Assembly: GCF_010093135.1 (NCBI RefSeq)
Contig: NZ_PDWK01000002.1
Span: 1-64,000 of the forward strand
Length of the DNA: 64,000 bases
Direction: 5' to 3'
Origin: Pseudoxanthomonas taiwanensis
GTDB lineage: Bacteria; Pseudomonadota; Gammaproteobacteria; Xanthomonadales; Xanthomonadaceae
Part shown: piece after piece, positions 1 through 12,854 of the stretch
Position numbering within the stretch: position 1 is the first letter of the stretch
Layout: every line of letters begins with the position of its first letter
The notes under the pieces: generated by a model
Told to the model about the DNA's origin: nothing
Seen by the model: the letters and a program-made list of their open reading frames with translations, nothing else
The model's database searches: none
Made by a program: the position numbers and the translations under genes

Positions 1-160
1 GGCCGCAGCGCGGGCAGGCCAGGCGCAGCCGCGGTACCCACAATTCCACCGCGTATTCGAACAGCGGCAGGTCCCGGATCCGGCGAACGGTCTGGTCGTG
101 GATGGCCGCTACCGGCTGGTCACAGCCGCGTTGGAACCTCGGTGCGGATGGAACGCGCAC
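1..160 (-). mobile_element. ISL3-family transposase, N-terminal fragment (runs off left edge)
   Basis: Read on the minus strand from about 160 to 1, the frame gives a segment containing QPVAAIHDQTVRRIRDLP, then LFEYAVELWVPRLRLACPRCG. This pattern resembles the zinc-ribbon N-terminus of ISL3 (IS204/IS1001/IS1165) transposases: one cysteine pair, a HD-x-RRIRDLP segment, then a second CPxCG pair. Only one cysteine of the first pair (GCDQP) is visible where the family has CxxCG. No clear start codon with a ribosome site is seen, only a GTG at 160-158. The element is therefore probably truncated at its N-terminus. The rest lies outside the window, so whether the transposase is intact cannot be judged. 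Confidence 0.55.
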
Positions 161-234
161 ACCCGGCGCATGGCATGGCCGCCCGGACGCGCGCGTGCGC
201 CCCATCATCGGCATCCACAGCTGAGGGGAAGCTG

Positions 235-1601
<1,367 letters not shown>

Positions 1602-1605
<4 letters not shown>

Positions 1606-3389
1606 GAAGCCTCCTGCCAGGAGCGGGACAGCCGCATCGCGGCGATGATCAGGCCCACGTGCGAGTAGGTCTGGGGGAAGTTGCCCCAGCCCTCGCCGCT
1701 GTCGAAGGCCATGTCCTCCGACAGCAGGCCCAGGTGGTTCCGGCGCGCGAGCACCCGCTCGAACAGCTCGCGCGCCTCGTCCATGCGGCCGATGGCCGCC
1801 AGCGCGTCGATGTACCAGAAGGTGCAGATGGTGAAGCTGGTCTCCGGCGTGCCGAAGTCGTCCGGAGCGACGTAGCGGAACATGCCGTCGCCGCGGCGCA
1901 GCTCGCGGCCGATGGCCTCCACCGTGGCCACGTAGCGCGGGTCGCGCGCCTCGATGAAGCCGAACTTGGCCAGCAGCAGCAGCGAGGCGTCCAGGTAGTC
2001 GCTCTGGAACGAGGCGCTGAAGCGGCCGCTTTCCGGGCGCCAGGCCCGCTCCAGGGTGGCGGCGTGGATGATGTCGGCGCGCTGCCGCCAGTAGCGGGCG
2101 CGGTCCTCCAGGCCCAGGCGCGTGGCGATCTTGGCCAGGCGGTCGCAGGCCACCCAGCACATGGCCGCGGTGTAGGTGTGGACCTCGGCGCGGTTGCGGA
2201 ACTCCCACAGGCCCGAGTCGGGCACGTCGTACAGGGCGAAGGCGCGTTCGCCCAGCGGCTCCAGGCGGGCGAAGGTGTCCATGTTGCCGGGGTCGGCCAG
2301 GCGCTGGTCGAAGAACAGCTGGGTGGAGGCCAGCACCACGCTGCCGTAGACGTCGTGCTGCTTCTGCATCCAGGCCAGGTTGCCGCGCCGCACCGGGCCC
2401 ATGCCGCGGTAGCCGGCCAGCGAGGGCACCTCGTGCTCCTCCAGGCGCTCCTCGAAGCCGATGCCGTACAGCGGCTGCAGGTGGCCGTCGTGGCTGGCGA
2501 TGTTGAAGATGTAGCGCAGGAATTCCTCCATGGTGCGGGTCGCGCCCAGGCGGTTGAGGGCGCGCACCACGAAGGCGGCATCGCGCAGCCAGCAGTAGCG
2601 GTAGTCCCAGTTGCGCGAGGTGCCCGGTGCCTCCGGGATGGAGGTGGTCATCGCCGCGATGATCGCGCCGCTGTCCTCGTACTGGCACAGCTTGAGGGTG
2701 ATCGCGCTGCGGATCACCGCTTCCTGCCAGTCCAGCGGGATGGACAGGTAGCGCACCCACTCGCGCCAGTAGTCGCGGGTCAGCGCCAGCGCCTCCTCCA
2801 CGTAGCCGGGGATGGAGCGGGCCAGCGGCTCGTCCGGGCCCAGCACCAGGTGCATGCGGTGGGTAAGCACGAACGGCAGGCCTTCGCGCACGAAGCGCAC
2901 CGGCACGTCGGTGGTCAGGCGCAGGGTGAACTCCGGCAGCAGCCAGCGGATGTGGTTGCTGCCCCAGGTATGCTCGGGCACGCGCGCGCCCCAGTCGGCC
3001 AGCGGCCGCATGCGTACGCGCACGCGCGGGCTGCCGGCCAGCGGGGTGAGCCGGCGGATGATGGACACCGGCCGGTAGAAGCGCCCGTTCTGGCGCCAGC
3101 GCGGGGCGAAGTCCACCACCTCCACCGCGCCGCCATGGGTGTCGTACAGCACGGTGCGCAGGATCGCGGTGTTGGGCAGGTAGGCCTGCTCGGAATGGGA
3201 GAAGTCCTCCAGCTCGATGGCGAAGTCGCCGCCCTCGTGCTCGCGCGGGGAGAGCAGGGCACAGAAGGCCGGATCGCCGTCGAATGCCGGCAGGCAGGCC
3301 CAGACCACGCGCGCGCGCTGGTCCAGCAGGGCGCCGAAGCTGCCGTTGCCGATCACGCCCAGGTGCAGGTTGGCCTCGTGTATCTGCAT
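1602..3389 (-). CDS. Glycoside hydrolase family 15 protein (glucoamylase/trehalase-like)
   Basis: A 595-residue protein with an N-terminal beta-rich domain (to about residue 200) followed by the GH15 (alpha/alpha)6 barrel. The NWDYRYCWLRDA motif lies at about 260-271. Later come WMQKQHDVYGS and TSFTICTFWYIDALAAIG, which are typical of the family. Its seat between otsB and otsA suggests a role in trehalose turnover. Some GH15 members are trehalases and others act on alpha-1,4/1,6-glucans, and the sequence does not decide between them. The start is ATG at 3389, 14 bases after the otsB stop. The stop overlaps the otsA start. No signal peptide is seen, so it is probably cytosolic. Confidence 0.87.
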
Positions 3390-3403
3390 GCGCGTCCCCG
3401 GAT

Positions 3404-4195
3404 TCAGTCGTGGCCCGGCGTGGCGGTTTCCGCCACCGGTGCGTTGGCCAGCAGCCAGGCGTGCACGGCACGGGTGTCGGGCAGGGCGTAGGTGGCGGCG
3501 CTGGCGGTACGGGTGCCCACCAGCACGCTCCATCCTCCGGCACGGTTGGCGGCCTGGAAGCCGTATTCGTCGGTCAGATCGTCGCCGACGAACACCGGTA
3601 CGCGGCCGGCGAAGGCGGGTTCGGCGAGCATCCGCTGCACCGCCCGGCCCTTGTCGCTGGCCGCAGGCACGAACTCGACCACGTGGTCGCCCGGCTGCAG
3701 GCGGTAACCGGGCAATCCTGCGACGCGCGAGCCGGCGAAGTCCAGTACCGCGGCGGCGGCGTGCGGGGCGGCGCGCCAGTGCAGCGCCAGGCTCACGCCC
3801 TTGTGCTCCACGCGCACGCCAGGGTGGGCGTGGGCCAGGTGCAGCGCCTCGCGGTGTAGCTCGTGCAGGAAGGCCGAGGTGTCCCCGGGGATGGCTGTGG
3901 CGGCCTCGCCGCTGCCGCGGAACTGGTGGCCATGCACGCCGGCGGCCGGCAACCGCAGCGGCGCGAACAGCGCATCCAGCTGCTCCAGGGTGCGGCCGCT
4001 GACCAGGGCCACGGCGCCGCCCAGCCGCGCGGCGATGCGGCCGATGGCGTCGCGTACCTGGGGCGGGATGCGGATGGCGGACGGGTCCGGATCGAAGTCG
4101 ACCAGGGTTCCGTCCACGTCGAGGAACAGGGCGCAACCGTCCCCCAGTGGGGGGGGCAACGGACGTTCGGGTATCGCGTCGACCATGCGGACCAT
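3404..4195 (-). CDS. otsB: Trehalose-phosphatase
   Basis: A HAD-superfamily phosphatase that removes phosphate from trehalose 6-phosphate, the second step after OtsA. The nucleophile motif LFLDVDGTLVDF is at about residues 23-34. The serine/threonine motif lies in ALVSGRT. The lysine is in ASDKGRAV, and the acidic Mg-binding motif GDDLTDE sits near the end. The 263-residue length is normal. Two ATG codons (4195 and 4186) are possible; neither has a strong ribosome site, and I took the longer. It is the first gene of the three-gene trehalose operon and is divergent from the TonB-dependent receptor at 4391. Confidence 0.9.
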   Translation of the reverse strand: MVRMVDAIPERPLPPPLGDGCALFLDVDGTLVDFDPDPSAIRIPPQVRDAIGRIAARLGGAVALVSGRTLEQLDALFAPLRLPAAGVHGHQFRGSGEAATAIPGDTSAFLHELHREALHLAHAHPGVRVEHKGVSLALHWRAAPHAAAAVLDFAGSRVAGLPGYRLQPGDHVVEFVPAASDKGRAVQRMLAEPAFAGRVPVFVGDDLTDEYGFQAANRAGGWSVLVGTRTASAATYALPDTRAVHAWLLANAPVAETATPGHD

Positions 4196-4309
4196 TGTGC
4201 ACCACCACGGCGTGAGCACCAGGTCGGGGCCGCGCAGGCGCGTCCCGCCGCGGCGTGCGGATCGCGGCGGGCATCGCGCGGAACGCCCGCGGGATGGTAT
4301 GTATCCGTC

Positions 4310-4319
4310 CATCCGGATG
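4310..4319. promoter_or_regulatory. 10-bp perfect palindrome in otsB/TBDR intergenic region
   Basis: CATCCGGATG is its own reverse complement and lies just upstream of a -10-like box (4326-4331) facing the TonB-dependent receptor gene. It could be a regulator binding site. With a 10-bp size in GC-rich DNA, chance is also possible. Confidence 0.3.
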
Positions 4320-4325
4320 AAGCGA

Positions 4326-4331
4326 TATGAT
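4326..4331 (+). promoter_or_regulatory. Candidate -10 box for TonB-dependent receptor gene
   Basis: TATGAT stands out in otherwise GC-rich DNA 59 bases before the ATG at 4391. No good -35 hexamer is seen at 17 bases upstream. Confidence 0.4.
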
Positions 4332-4390
4332 GTGGCCGGCCGCCGTCCCGACCGGCCCGTCCTCCCTCCCGCCCCACCAGGAGCCTTCCG

Positions 4391-6634
4391 ATGAAGCCCT
4401 CGCATCTCCCGCCGCTCCGCCGCCGCCCGCTGCCTGCCGCCCTGGCCGTCCTGCTGGCGGCACCGGCGCTGCACGCGCAGGACGCCGCCACCCTCGATGC
4501 GATCCAGGTCACCGCCCAGCGCAAGGTCGAGAACATCCAGGACGTGCCGGTGTCCATCACCAGCGTGGATGCGGAGAAGCTGGCCCTGTACGGCTCCGCC
4601 GGCGCCGACATCCGCTTCCTGTCCGCACGCGTGCCCAGCCTCAACATCGAGTCGTCCTATGGCCGCGCCTTCCCGCGCTTCTACATCCGCGGCCTGGGCA
4701 ACACCGACTTCGACCTCAATGCCTCGCAACCGGTGTCGCTGCTGTACGACGAGGTGGTGCAGGAAAGCCCGCTGCTGAAGGGCTTCCCGCTGTTCGACCT
4801 GGAGCGGGTGGAAGTGCTGCGCGGCCCGCAGGGCACCCTGTTCGGGCGCAACACCCCGGCTGGCGTGGTCAAGTTCGAGTCGGTCAGGCCCTCGCAGGAG
4901 TTCGGCGGCTACGCCAGGCTGGGCGTGGGCAGCGACGCGATGGTCAACTTCGAGGGCGCGGTCGGCGGCCCGCTCGGCCCGCGCTGGTCGGCGCGCCTGT
5001 CGGCGCTGTACCAGCGCCGCGACGACTGGGTCGACAACACCCTCGACGGCGCGCCCAACGAGGGTTTCGAGGGCTACGACGAATCCGCGGTGCGGGTGCA
5101 GTTCCTGTACGAGGGCGAGGCCTTCGAGGCCCTGCTGAACCTGCACCGGCGCGACCTCAACGGCACCGCGCGCCTGTTCCGCGCCAACATCATCCAGCCG
5201 GGCACGAACGACCTGGTCCCCGGCTTCGATCGCGAAAAGGTCTCGCTGGACGGCGTCAACTTCTCCGACCTGGAGACCTGGGGCGCCAGCGCGCGCCTGC
5301 GCTGGGACTTCGACGGCCTGGTACTGCATTCGATCACCGGCTACGAGACGGCCGAATCGCTCAACCGCGGCGACATCGACGGCGGCTACGGCGCGGCGTT
5401 CCTGCCCGATTCCGGCCCCGGCGTGATCCCGTTCGCTTCCGAGTCGGCCGACGGCCTGCCGGACCACGAGCAGCTCACCCAGGAGCTGCGCCTGGAGTCG
5501 GCCTACGACGGCCCGTTCAACTGGCAGGCCGGCCTGTTCTGGTTCCGCGAGGAGATCACCATCCACGGCTTCAACTACGACTCGCTCAGCCCGGGCAACC
5601 CGCAGGCCGGCTTCGCCGTGCAGCAGCAGGAGAACACCGCCTGGGCCGTGTTCGCCTCCGGCGAGTACGACGCCACCGACCGGCTGAAGCTGCGCGGCGG
5701 CCTGCGCTACACCCGCGACCGCAAGGACTTCGCCGCGCAGGTGCTGGAGGCCGCGCCGTTCGGCGCACCGGTGGGCGGCCCGTACCGGGTGCACACCGAC
5801 GCCAACGATGTCAGCTGGGACGCCAGCGTGGTGTACGCGGTGAACGAGGACGTGAACCTGTACGCGCGCGTGGCCAAGGGTTTCCGCGCACCCTCGATCC
5901 AGGGCCGGCTGCTGTTCGCCGATCCCGGCGCGCCCAACGGCGGCGTGACCACCGCCGACTCGGAGGAGGTGCTGTCCTGGGAGCTGGGCCTGAAGGCCGA
6001 CCTGTGGGACCGCCGCGCGCGCCTGGGCTTCAACCTGTTCCGCTACACGGTGGACGACCAGCAGGTCATCGCCGTGGGCGGCGGCAGCAACATCGCCACC
6101 CTGCACAACGCCGACCGCACCATCGGCCAGGGCCTGGAGCTGGACCTGGAGGCCTACCTGACCGACCACCTGCTGGTGACCCTGGGCTCCAGCTACAACG
6201 ACACCGAGATCCGCGACGACACGCTGTCGGTGGCCGTGTGCGCGGCCTGCACCGTGACCGACCCGCTGGACGCGGCCGGCCGGGCGCTGATCGACGGCAA
6301 CCCGCTGCCGCAGGCGCCGGAGTGGGTGCACAACCTCACCGCGCGCTATGGCATGCCGCTGGCCGGTGGCGAGCTGTACTTCCTCACCGACTGGGCCTAC
6401 CGCAGCGAGGTCAACTTCTTCCTGTACGAGTCGCGCGAGTTCCGCGGCAAGTCCTCGCTGGAAGGCGGCCTGCGCATCGGCTACCTGTGGAACCAGGGCG
6501 ACCAGGAAGTGGCACTGTTCGGCCGCAACATCACCGACCAGGAGCGCATCGTCGGCGCGATCGACTTCAACAACCTCACCGGCTTCCTCAACGAGCCGCG
6601 TACCTGGGGCGTGGAGTTCCGCACCCGCTTCTGA
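4391..6634 (+). CDS. TonB-dependent receptor
   Basis: A 747-residue outer-membrane receptor. The signal peptide covers about residues 1-30 (RRRP then a hydrophobic run ending ALHAQ). A TonB-box-like segment, DAIQVTAQR, follows. The plug domain includes PRFYIRGLGN and ERVEVLRGPQGTLFGRNTPAGVV, and a 22-strand barrel ends in the expected aromatic residue (RTRF). The ribosome site AGGAG precedes the ATG. The next gene, 105 bases on, is an NCS2-type permease. The receptor may therefore pass a nucleobase-like compound across the outer membrane, but the substrate is inferred from position only. General receptor class is certain. Confidence 0.92.
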   Translation: MKPSHLPPLRRRPLPAALAVLLAAPALHAQDAATLDAIQVTAQRKVENIQDVPVSITSVDAEKLALYGSAGADIRFLSARVPSLNIESSYGRAFPRFYIRGLGNTDFDLNASQPVSLLYDEVVQESPLLKGFPLFDLERVEVLRGPQGTLFGRNTPAGVVKFESVRPSQEFGGYARLGVGSDAMVNFEGAVGGPLGPRWSARLSALYQRRDDWVDNTLDGAPNEGFEGYDESAVRVQFLYEGEAFEALLNLHRRDLNGTARLFRANIIQPGTNDLVPGFDREKVSLDGVNFSDLETWGASARLRWDFDGLVLHSITGYETAESLNRGDIDGGYGAAFLPDSGPGVIPFASESADGLPDHEQLTQELRLESAYDGPFNWQAGLFWFREEITIHGFNYDSLSPGNPQAGFAVQQQENTAWAVFASGEYDATDRLKLRGGLRYTRDRKDFAAQVLEAAPFGAPVGGPYRVHTDANDVSWDASVVYAVNEDVNLYARVAKGFRAPSIQGRLLFADPGAPNGGVTTADSEEVLSWELGLKADLWDRRARLGFNLFRYTVDDQQVIAVGGGSNIATLHNADRTIGQGLELDLEAYLTDHLLVTLGSSYNDTEIRDDTLSVAVCAACTVTDPLDAAGRALIDGNPLPQAPEWVHNLTARYGMPLAGGELYFLTDWAYRSEVNFFLYESREFRGKSSLEGGLRIGYLWNQGDQEVALFGRNITDQERIVGAIDFNNLTGFLNEPRTWGVEFRTRF

Positions 6635-6640
6635 CCGGAC

Positions 6641-6664
6641 GGGGCCGGCCGCGACGCCGGCCCC
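6641..6664 (+). terminator. GC-rich hairpin between receptor and permease genes
   Basis: A 9-bp perfect stem (GGGGCCGGC / GCCGGCCCC) with a 6-base loop, 7 bases after the receptor stop. There is no T run, so it may lower read-through into the permease gene or protect the mRNA end rather than end transcription fully. Confidence 0.4.
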
Positions 6665-6738
6665 GCCACGTCCTCCCATCCGTGCGGGCCGGCCCGGTGC
6701 CGGTCCGCTTCCACGCGACCCGAGCGAAGACCATCCCG

Positions 6739-8343
6739 ATGTCCGATGCCCCCGCCCAGTCCCGCCGCCTGCCCTGGATCGTCGCCGGCGACCTCAACGG
6801 GTTCTTCGGCCTGGTGGTCGACAACCTGTCCATCCTCGGCTTCATCGCCGCGGCCCTGGTCGGGATCTTCCAGTTCCCGGCGGAGGTCGTGTTCGGGCGC
6901 ATGTTCCCCGGCACCGCGCTGGGCGTGCTGGTCGGCAACCTGGTCTACACCGTGATGGCGCGGTGCCTGGCACTGCGCAGCGGGCGTGACGACGTCACCG
7001 CCATGCCGCTGGGCCTGGACGCGCCGACCAGCATCGGCATGGCCCTGCTGGTGCTGGGCCCGGCCTATGCCGGCTTCCTGCGGCAGGGCATGGCCAGCGA
7101 TGCTGCGGCACTGGCCACCTGGCGGCTGGGCATGGCCTCGCTGGTGGTGATGGGCCTGCTCAAGCTGGTGATGTCCTTCGCCGGCGACTGGGTCACCCGG
7201 GTGCTGCCGCGGGCGGCACTGCTGGGTTCCATCGGCGGCGCCGCGCTGGCGCTGCTGGGCTTCCTGCCGCTGGTCGAAACCCTGCGCAACCCGGTGGTCG
7301 GCATCGCCACGCTGGGCCTGCTGCTGTACGTGCTGGTCGGCAGGGGCCGGCTGCCGTGGAAGGTGCCGGGCGTGTTCGCCGCGTTCGTCGCCGGCACCGC
7401 GCTGTACTACGGGCTGGGCCTGGCCGGCCTCGGCGTGCCGGGTTTCCGCCTGCCGGAGCTGCAGCCGCCGGCCTTGGTGCTGCCGCTGCCCAATGCCGGC
7501 TTCATCGCGGGCCTGCCGTATACCGTGCCCTACCTGCCGCTGCTGCTGCCGTTCGGGCTGCTGATGGTGGTCGGCGGGATCAATGTCGCCGAAAGCGCGC
7601 GCGCGGCCGGCGACGACTACCGCACCCGCGACGTGCTGCTGGCCGAGGCGGTGTCCACCCTGGTGGCCGGCGTGTGTGGCGGCGTGGCCCAGACCACGCC
7701 CTACATCGGCCAGCCGGCGTACAAGCACATGGGCGCGCGCCACGGCTACACGCTGCTGGCCGGCCTGTTCATCGGCCTGGGCGGGATCCTCGGCTACGTG
7801 TCCATGCTGGTGCAGTGGCTGCCGGTGGCGGTGCTGGCGCCGATCATCGTCTACGTGGGCCTGGACATCACCGTGCAGGCCTTCCACGACAGCCCGCGCC
7901 GGCACGCGCCGGCGGTGGCGCTGGCCTTCCTGCCGGCGATCGCCTACCTGCTGGTGATCAAGCTGGGCAACCCGGCCTGGATCCCGGCGCAGACCTTCGC
8001 CGCGCTGTACGAGGGCGCCGACGGCCACGGCCTGCCGGAGCTGGCCGCGATCGTGACCCTGGGCAACGGCTTCATCATCACCGCCATGCTGTGGAGCCCC
8101 GCGCGGGTGGCGCTGGTCGGGCAGCGTCCCCGCCGTGCCGCGGCGGTGCTGCTGCTGGCCGCGCTGCTGACCCTGGTGGGCGTCATCCACTCCGTCGACC
8201 CGCGTGGCGGCATCTACCTGCCATGGTCGCTGGAGGGGGTGCGCGCCATCATCGCCTGGCAGTTCGCCGCAGGCTACGCGGTGCTGGCGCTGTTGCTCGG
8301 CCTGCTGTCGCTGCAGCGTGTGGCGCCCATGCCGCAGGCCTGA
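6739..8343 (+). CDS. NCS2-family nucleobase permease (xanthine/uracil-type)
   Basis: A 534-residue inner-membrane protein with about 12-14 hydrophobic segments. The N-terminus GDLNGFFGLVVDNLSILGF and the later GGINVAESARAAGDDY segment (about 278-293), followed by GGVAQTTPYIGQPAYK, resemble the substrate-site region of xanthine/uracil permease relatives. Proton-coupled uptake of a nucleobase or similar compound is the family role. The exact substrate is not shown. It probably shares an operon with the TonB-dependent receptor upstream, giving a possible outer plus inner membrane import route. The start ATG at 6739 matches where similarity begins. Confidence 0.82.
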   Translation: MSDAPAQSRRLPWIVAGDLNGFFGLVVDNLSILGFIAAALVGIFQFPAEVVFGRMFPGTALGVLVGNLVYTVMARCLALRSGRDDVTAMPLGLDAPTSIGMALLVLGPAYAGFLRQGMASDAAALATWRLGMASLVVMGLLKLVMSFAGDWVTRVLPRAALLGSIGGAALALLGFLPLVETLRNPVVGIATLGLLLYVLVGRGRLPWKVPGVFAAFVAGTALYYGLGLAGLGVPGFRLPELQPPALVLPLPNAGFIAGLPYTVPYLPLLLPFGLLMVVGGINVAESARAAGDDYRTRDVLLAEAVSTLVAGVCGGVAQTTPYIGQPAYKHMGARHGYTLLAGLFIGLGGILGYVSMLVQWLPVAVLAPIIVYVGLDITVQAFHDSPRRHAPAVALAFLPAIAYLLVIKLGNPAWIPAQTFAALYEGADGHGLPELAAIVTLGNGFIITAMLWSPARVALVGQRPRRAAAVLLLAALLTLVGVIHSVDPRGGIYLPWSLEGVRAIIAWQFAAGYAVLALLLGLLSLQRVAPMPQA

Positions 8344-8412
8344 CGCCGGGCCGGGGAACCCCTGCGGATCCTGCCGGTCAGACCCCGCATGTCCGCCACA
8401 CGAGGAGACGAC

Positions 8413-9231
8413 ATGCACGAGGTCCGCAACCGTCCTGCACGCTGGCCCTGGCTGCTGGTGGCCGCCGCGGTGGCCGTGGCCGGCGGCTGGCTGCTGTGGC
8501 CGCGGCCGGCCGATCCGCCGGAAGCGGCCGCGCCGCCCGCGCCAGGCGGGCTCCCGCCATCGCCGCAACAGGCCGGGGACGGGGCGGAGGCGCCGCCGCG
8601 CCATCCGGTGGCGCCGCCGGAGGACGCGGCCGATGCGGCGATCCCGGCCCTGGCCGACAGCGACGCGGCAGTGCGCGACGCGCTGGCCGGGCTGGTGGCC
8701 GACCCCGCGGTCCTGGAGCTGCTGCTGCGCGACCATCTGGTGCAACGGCTGGTGGTGATGGCCGACAACCTCACCCAGGCGCGCGTGCCGCGCACCGCGC
8801 TGGCCTACCGGCCGCTGCCGGGCAGTTACGCGGTGGCGGAGCAGGACGGGGTGCAGATCGCGGACCAGGCGGCCAACGCCGGCCGCTACGCGCCATACGT
8901 GGCGGCCCTGACCGCCGCCGATCCGGCACGGGTGGCCGCGCTGTACCGCCGTTTCTACCCGCTGTTCCAGCAGGCCTGGGAGGAACTGGGCCATCCGCCG
9001 GCCTATTTCAACGACCGCCTGGTGGCGGTGCTGGACCACCTGCTGCAGGTGCCCGAGCCGGCGCAGCCGCCGGAGCTGGTGCAGGACGCGCACGGCCGGC
9101 TGCGCTACGCCGATCCGGCGCTGGAGTCGGCCTCGATCGGCCACAAGGCGCTGCTGCGGCTGGCGCCCGGGCATCGCGCCGAGGTCAAGGCCTGGCTGGC
9201 CGCGCTGCGCAGGGCGCTCGCCCGTCCCTGA
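8413..9231 (+). CDS. DUF3014 domain protein, membrane-anchored
   Basis: A 272-residue protein with a single N-terminal membrane anchor (WPWLLVAAAVAVAGGWLLW, about residues 10-28), then a proline/alanine-rich linker to about 75. The conserved DUF3014 body follows, with LLRDHLVQRLVVMADNL and YRRFYPLFQQAWEELG. The bulk should lie in the periplasm. The start was set at the ATG at 8413 because GAGGAG sits 5 bases before it; an ATG 24 bases upstream lacks a ribosome site. The function of DUF3014 is unknown. It follows the permease by 69 bases. Confidence 0.8.
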   Translation: MHEVRNRPARWPWLLVAAAVAVAGGWLLWPRPADPPEAAAPPAPGGLPPSPQQAGDGAEAPPRHPVAPPEDAADAAIPALADSDAAVRDALAGLVADPAVLELLLRDHLVQRLVVMADNLTQARVPRTALAYRPLPGSYAVAEQDGVQIADQAANAGRYAPYVAALTAADPARVAALYRRFYPLFQQAWEELGHPPAYFNDRLVAVLDHLLQVPEPAQPPELVQDAHGRLRYADPALESASIGHKALLRLAPGHRAEVKAWLAALRRALARP

Positions 9232-9296
9232 GGCGGCGCTGCACGGATGCGGGCGCGGCGCTATCCTGCGCGCCCGTTCCACCGCCCGCCGCCACC

Positions 9297-9890
9297 ATGA
9301 CCGGCCAACCGCCCCCGACCGTCCTGACCACCGCCCCCGAACCGACGGTGTTCCAGCAGGTGCTGCGCGCGCCGTTCTTCAAGCTGCCGGAGAGCGTGCG
9401 GCGCCTGCATTCGGTGCGTGGCCGCGACGAGTTCGCCGGGCGGGTGGACATCGAGCGCGGCGGCGGCCTGCTGGCGCGGCTGTGCGGCTGGATCGCGCGG
9501 CTGCCGCCGGCGATGCGGCAGGCGCCGCTGCGCATCGGCCTGACCGCCGGGCCGGGCGCGGAGACCTGGCAGCGCCAGTTCGGCGGCCACCGCATGGTCC
9601 CCCGCCTGCGCTGCCGCAAGGGCCTGCTGGTCGAGCGCCTGGGGGCGGTGCAGTTCCGCTTCGCCCTGCACGTGGCCGACGGGGTGGTGTACTGGAACGT
9701 GGCCGGCGCGCGCCTGCTCGGGCTGCTGCCCCTGCCGGCGCGCCTGTTCGCCGGGACCCGGGGCCGGGAATGGGAGCAGGACGGCCGCTACCACTTCCAC
9801 GTGGAAATCGCGCTGGTCCTGCTGGGGCCGCTGGTGCGCTACCAAGGCTGGCTGGAGCCGGCGGCGGAGGCGGCCGGCCCGCCGCCCTGA
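9297..9890 (+). CDS. DUF4166 domain protein
   Basis: A 197-residue protein whose body matches the DUF4166 pattern: [22 protein letters not shown] near the N-terminus, [14 protein letters not shown] in the middle, and a C-terminal [22 protein letters not shown]. No signal peptide or membrane segment is clear. A TATCCT box stands 34 bases upstream of the ATG, in the xanthomonad style, so it may have its own promoter. The molecular function is unknown. Confidence 0.78.
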   Translation: MTGQPPPTVLTTAPEPTVFQQVLRAPFFKLPESVRRLHSVRGRDEFAGRVDIERGGGLLARLCGWIARLPPAMRQAPLRIGLTAGPGAETWQRQFGGHRMVPRLRCRKGLLVERLGAVQFRFALHVADGVVYWNVAGARLLGLLPLPARLFAGTRGREWEQDGRYHFHVEIALVLLGPLVRYQGWLEPAAEAAGPPP

Positions 9891-10020
9891 CGGGCCGCGG
9901 CCGGAGGGGCGCTCTGCTTGGCTTGGCCGGAAGTGACGCTGTCGATGGTGGCAACCATTTCCGGCGGCGTCGGCCAAGGTGAAATTTGCGTAAATACCCC
10001 CGCATTCCGTCGCAGGCAGG

Positions 10021-10048
10021 CTTGAAACGGCCGCCGGCAACCGCACCT
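10021..10048 (+). promoter_or_regulatory. Heat-shock (sigma32-like) promoter of clpB
   Basis: A perfect CTTGAAA -35 element (10021-10027) is followed after 13 bases by CCGCACCT (10041-10048). The latter matches most of the sigma32 -10 consensus CCCCATNT. Transcription would start about 40 bases before the clpB ATG. The match to consensus is seen; use by RpoH is inferred from the known heat-shock control of clpB. Confidence 0.65.
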
Positions 10049-10095
10049 CTGGGGCATCGGGCCGGCTGGCGGCCCCAAGACTGGATGGTGCCCAC

Positions 10096-12681
<2,586 letters not shown>

Positions 12682-12705
12682 GCCGGCACCGCCGGCCTTG
12701 CATGG

Positions 12706-12731
12706 GGAGGGCCGCCCGCGGGTGGCCCTCC
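12706..12731 (+). terminator. Hairpin after clpB
   Basis: An 8-bp perfect stem (GGAGGGCC / GGCCCTCC) with a 10-base loop, 25 bases after the clpB stop. It lacks a T run, so its strength as an intrinsic terminator is doubtful. Confidence 0.45.
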
Positions 12732-12854
12732 GTGTCTGCGCGGTTATCAGCTGATGCCGCCGGGTAATCGGTTGGCCCTGAAACCATGCGCGCGCGCGGC
12801 CGTGGCGCCGGCTATCTTCGATGGCCCTGCCACGCTACGGTGAGACCAGCGCGC

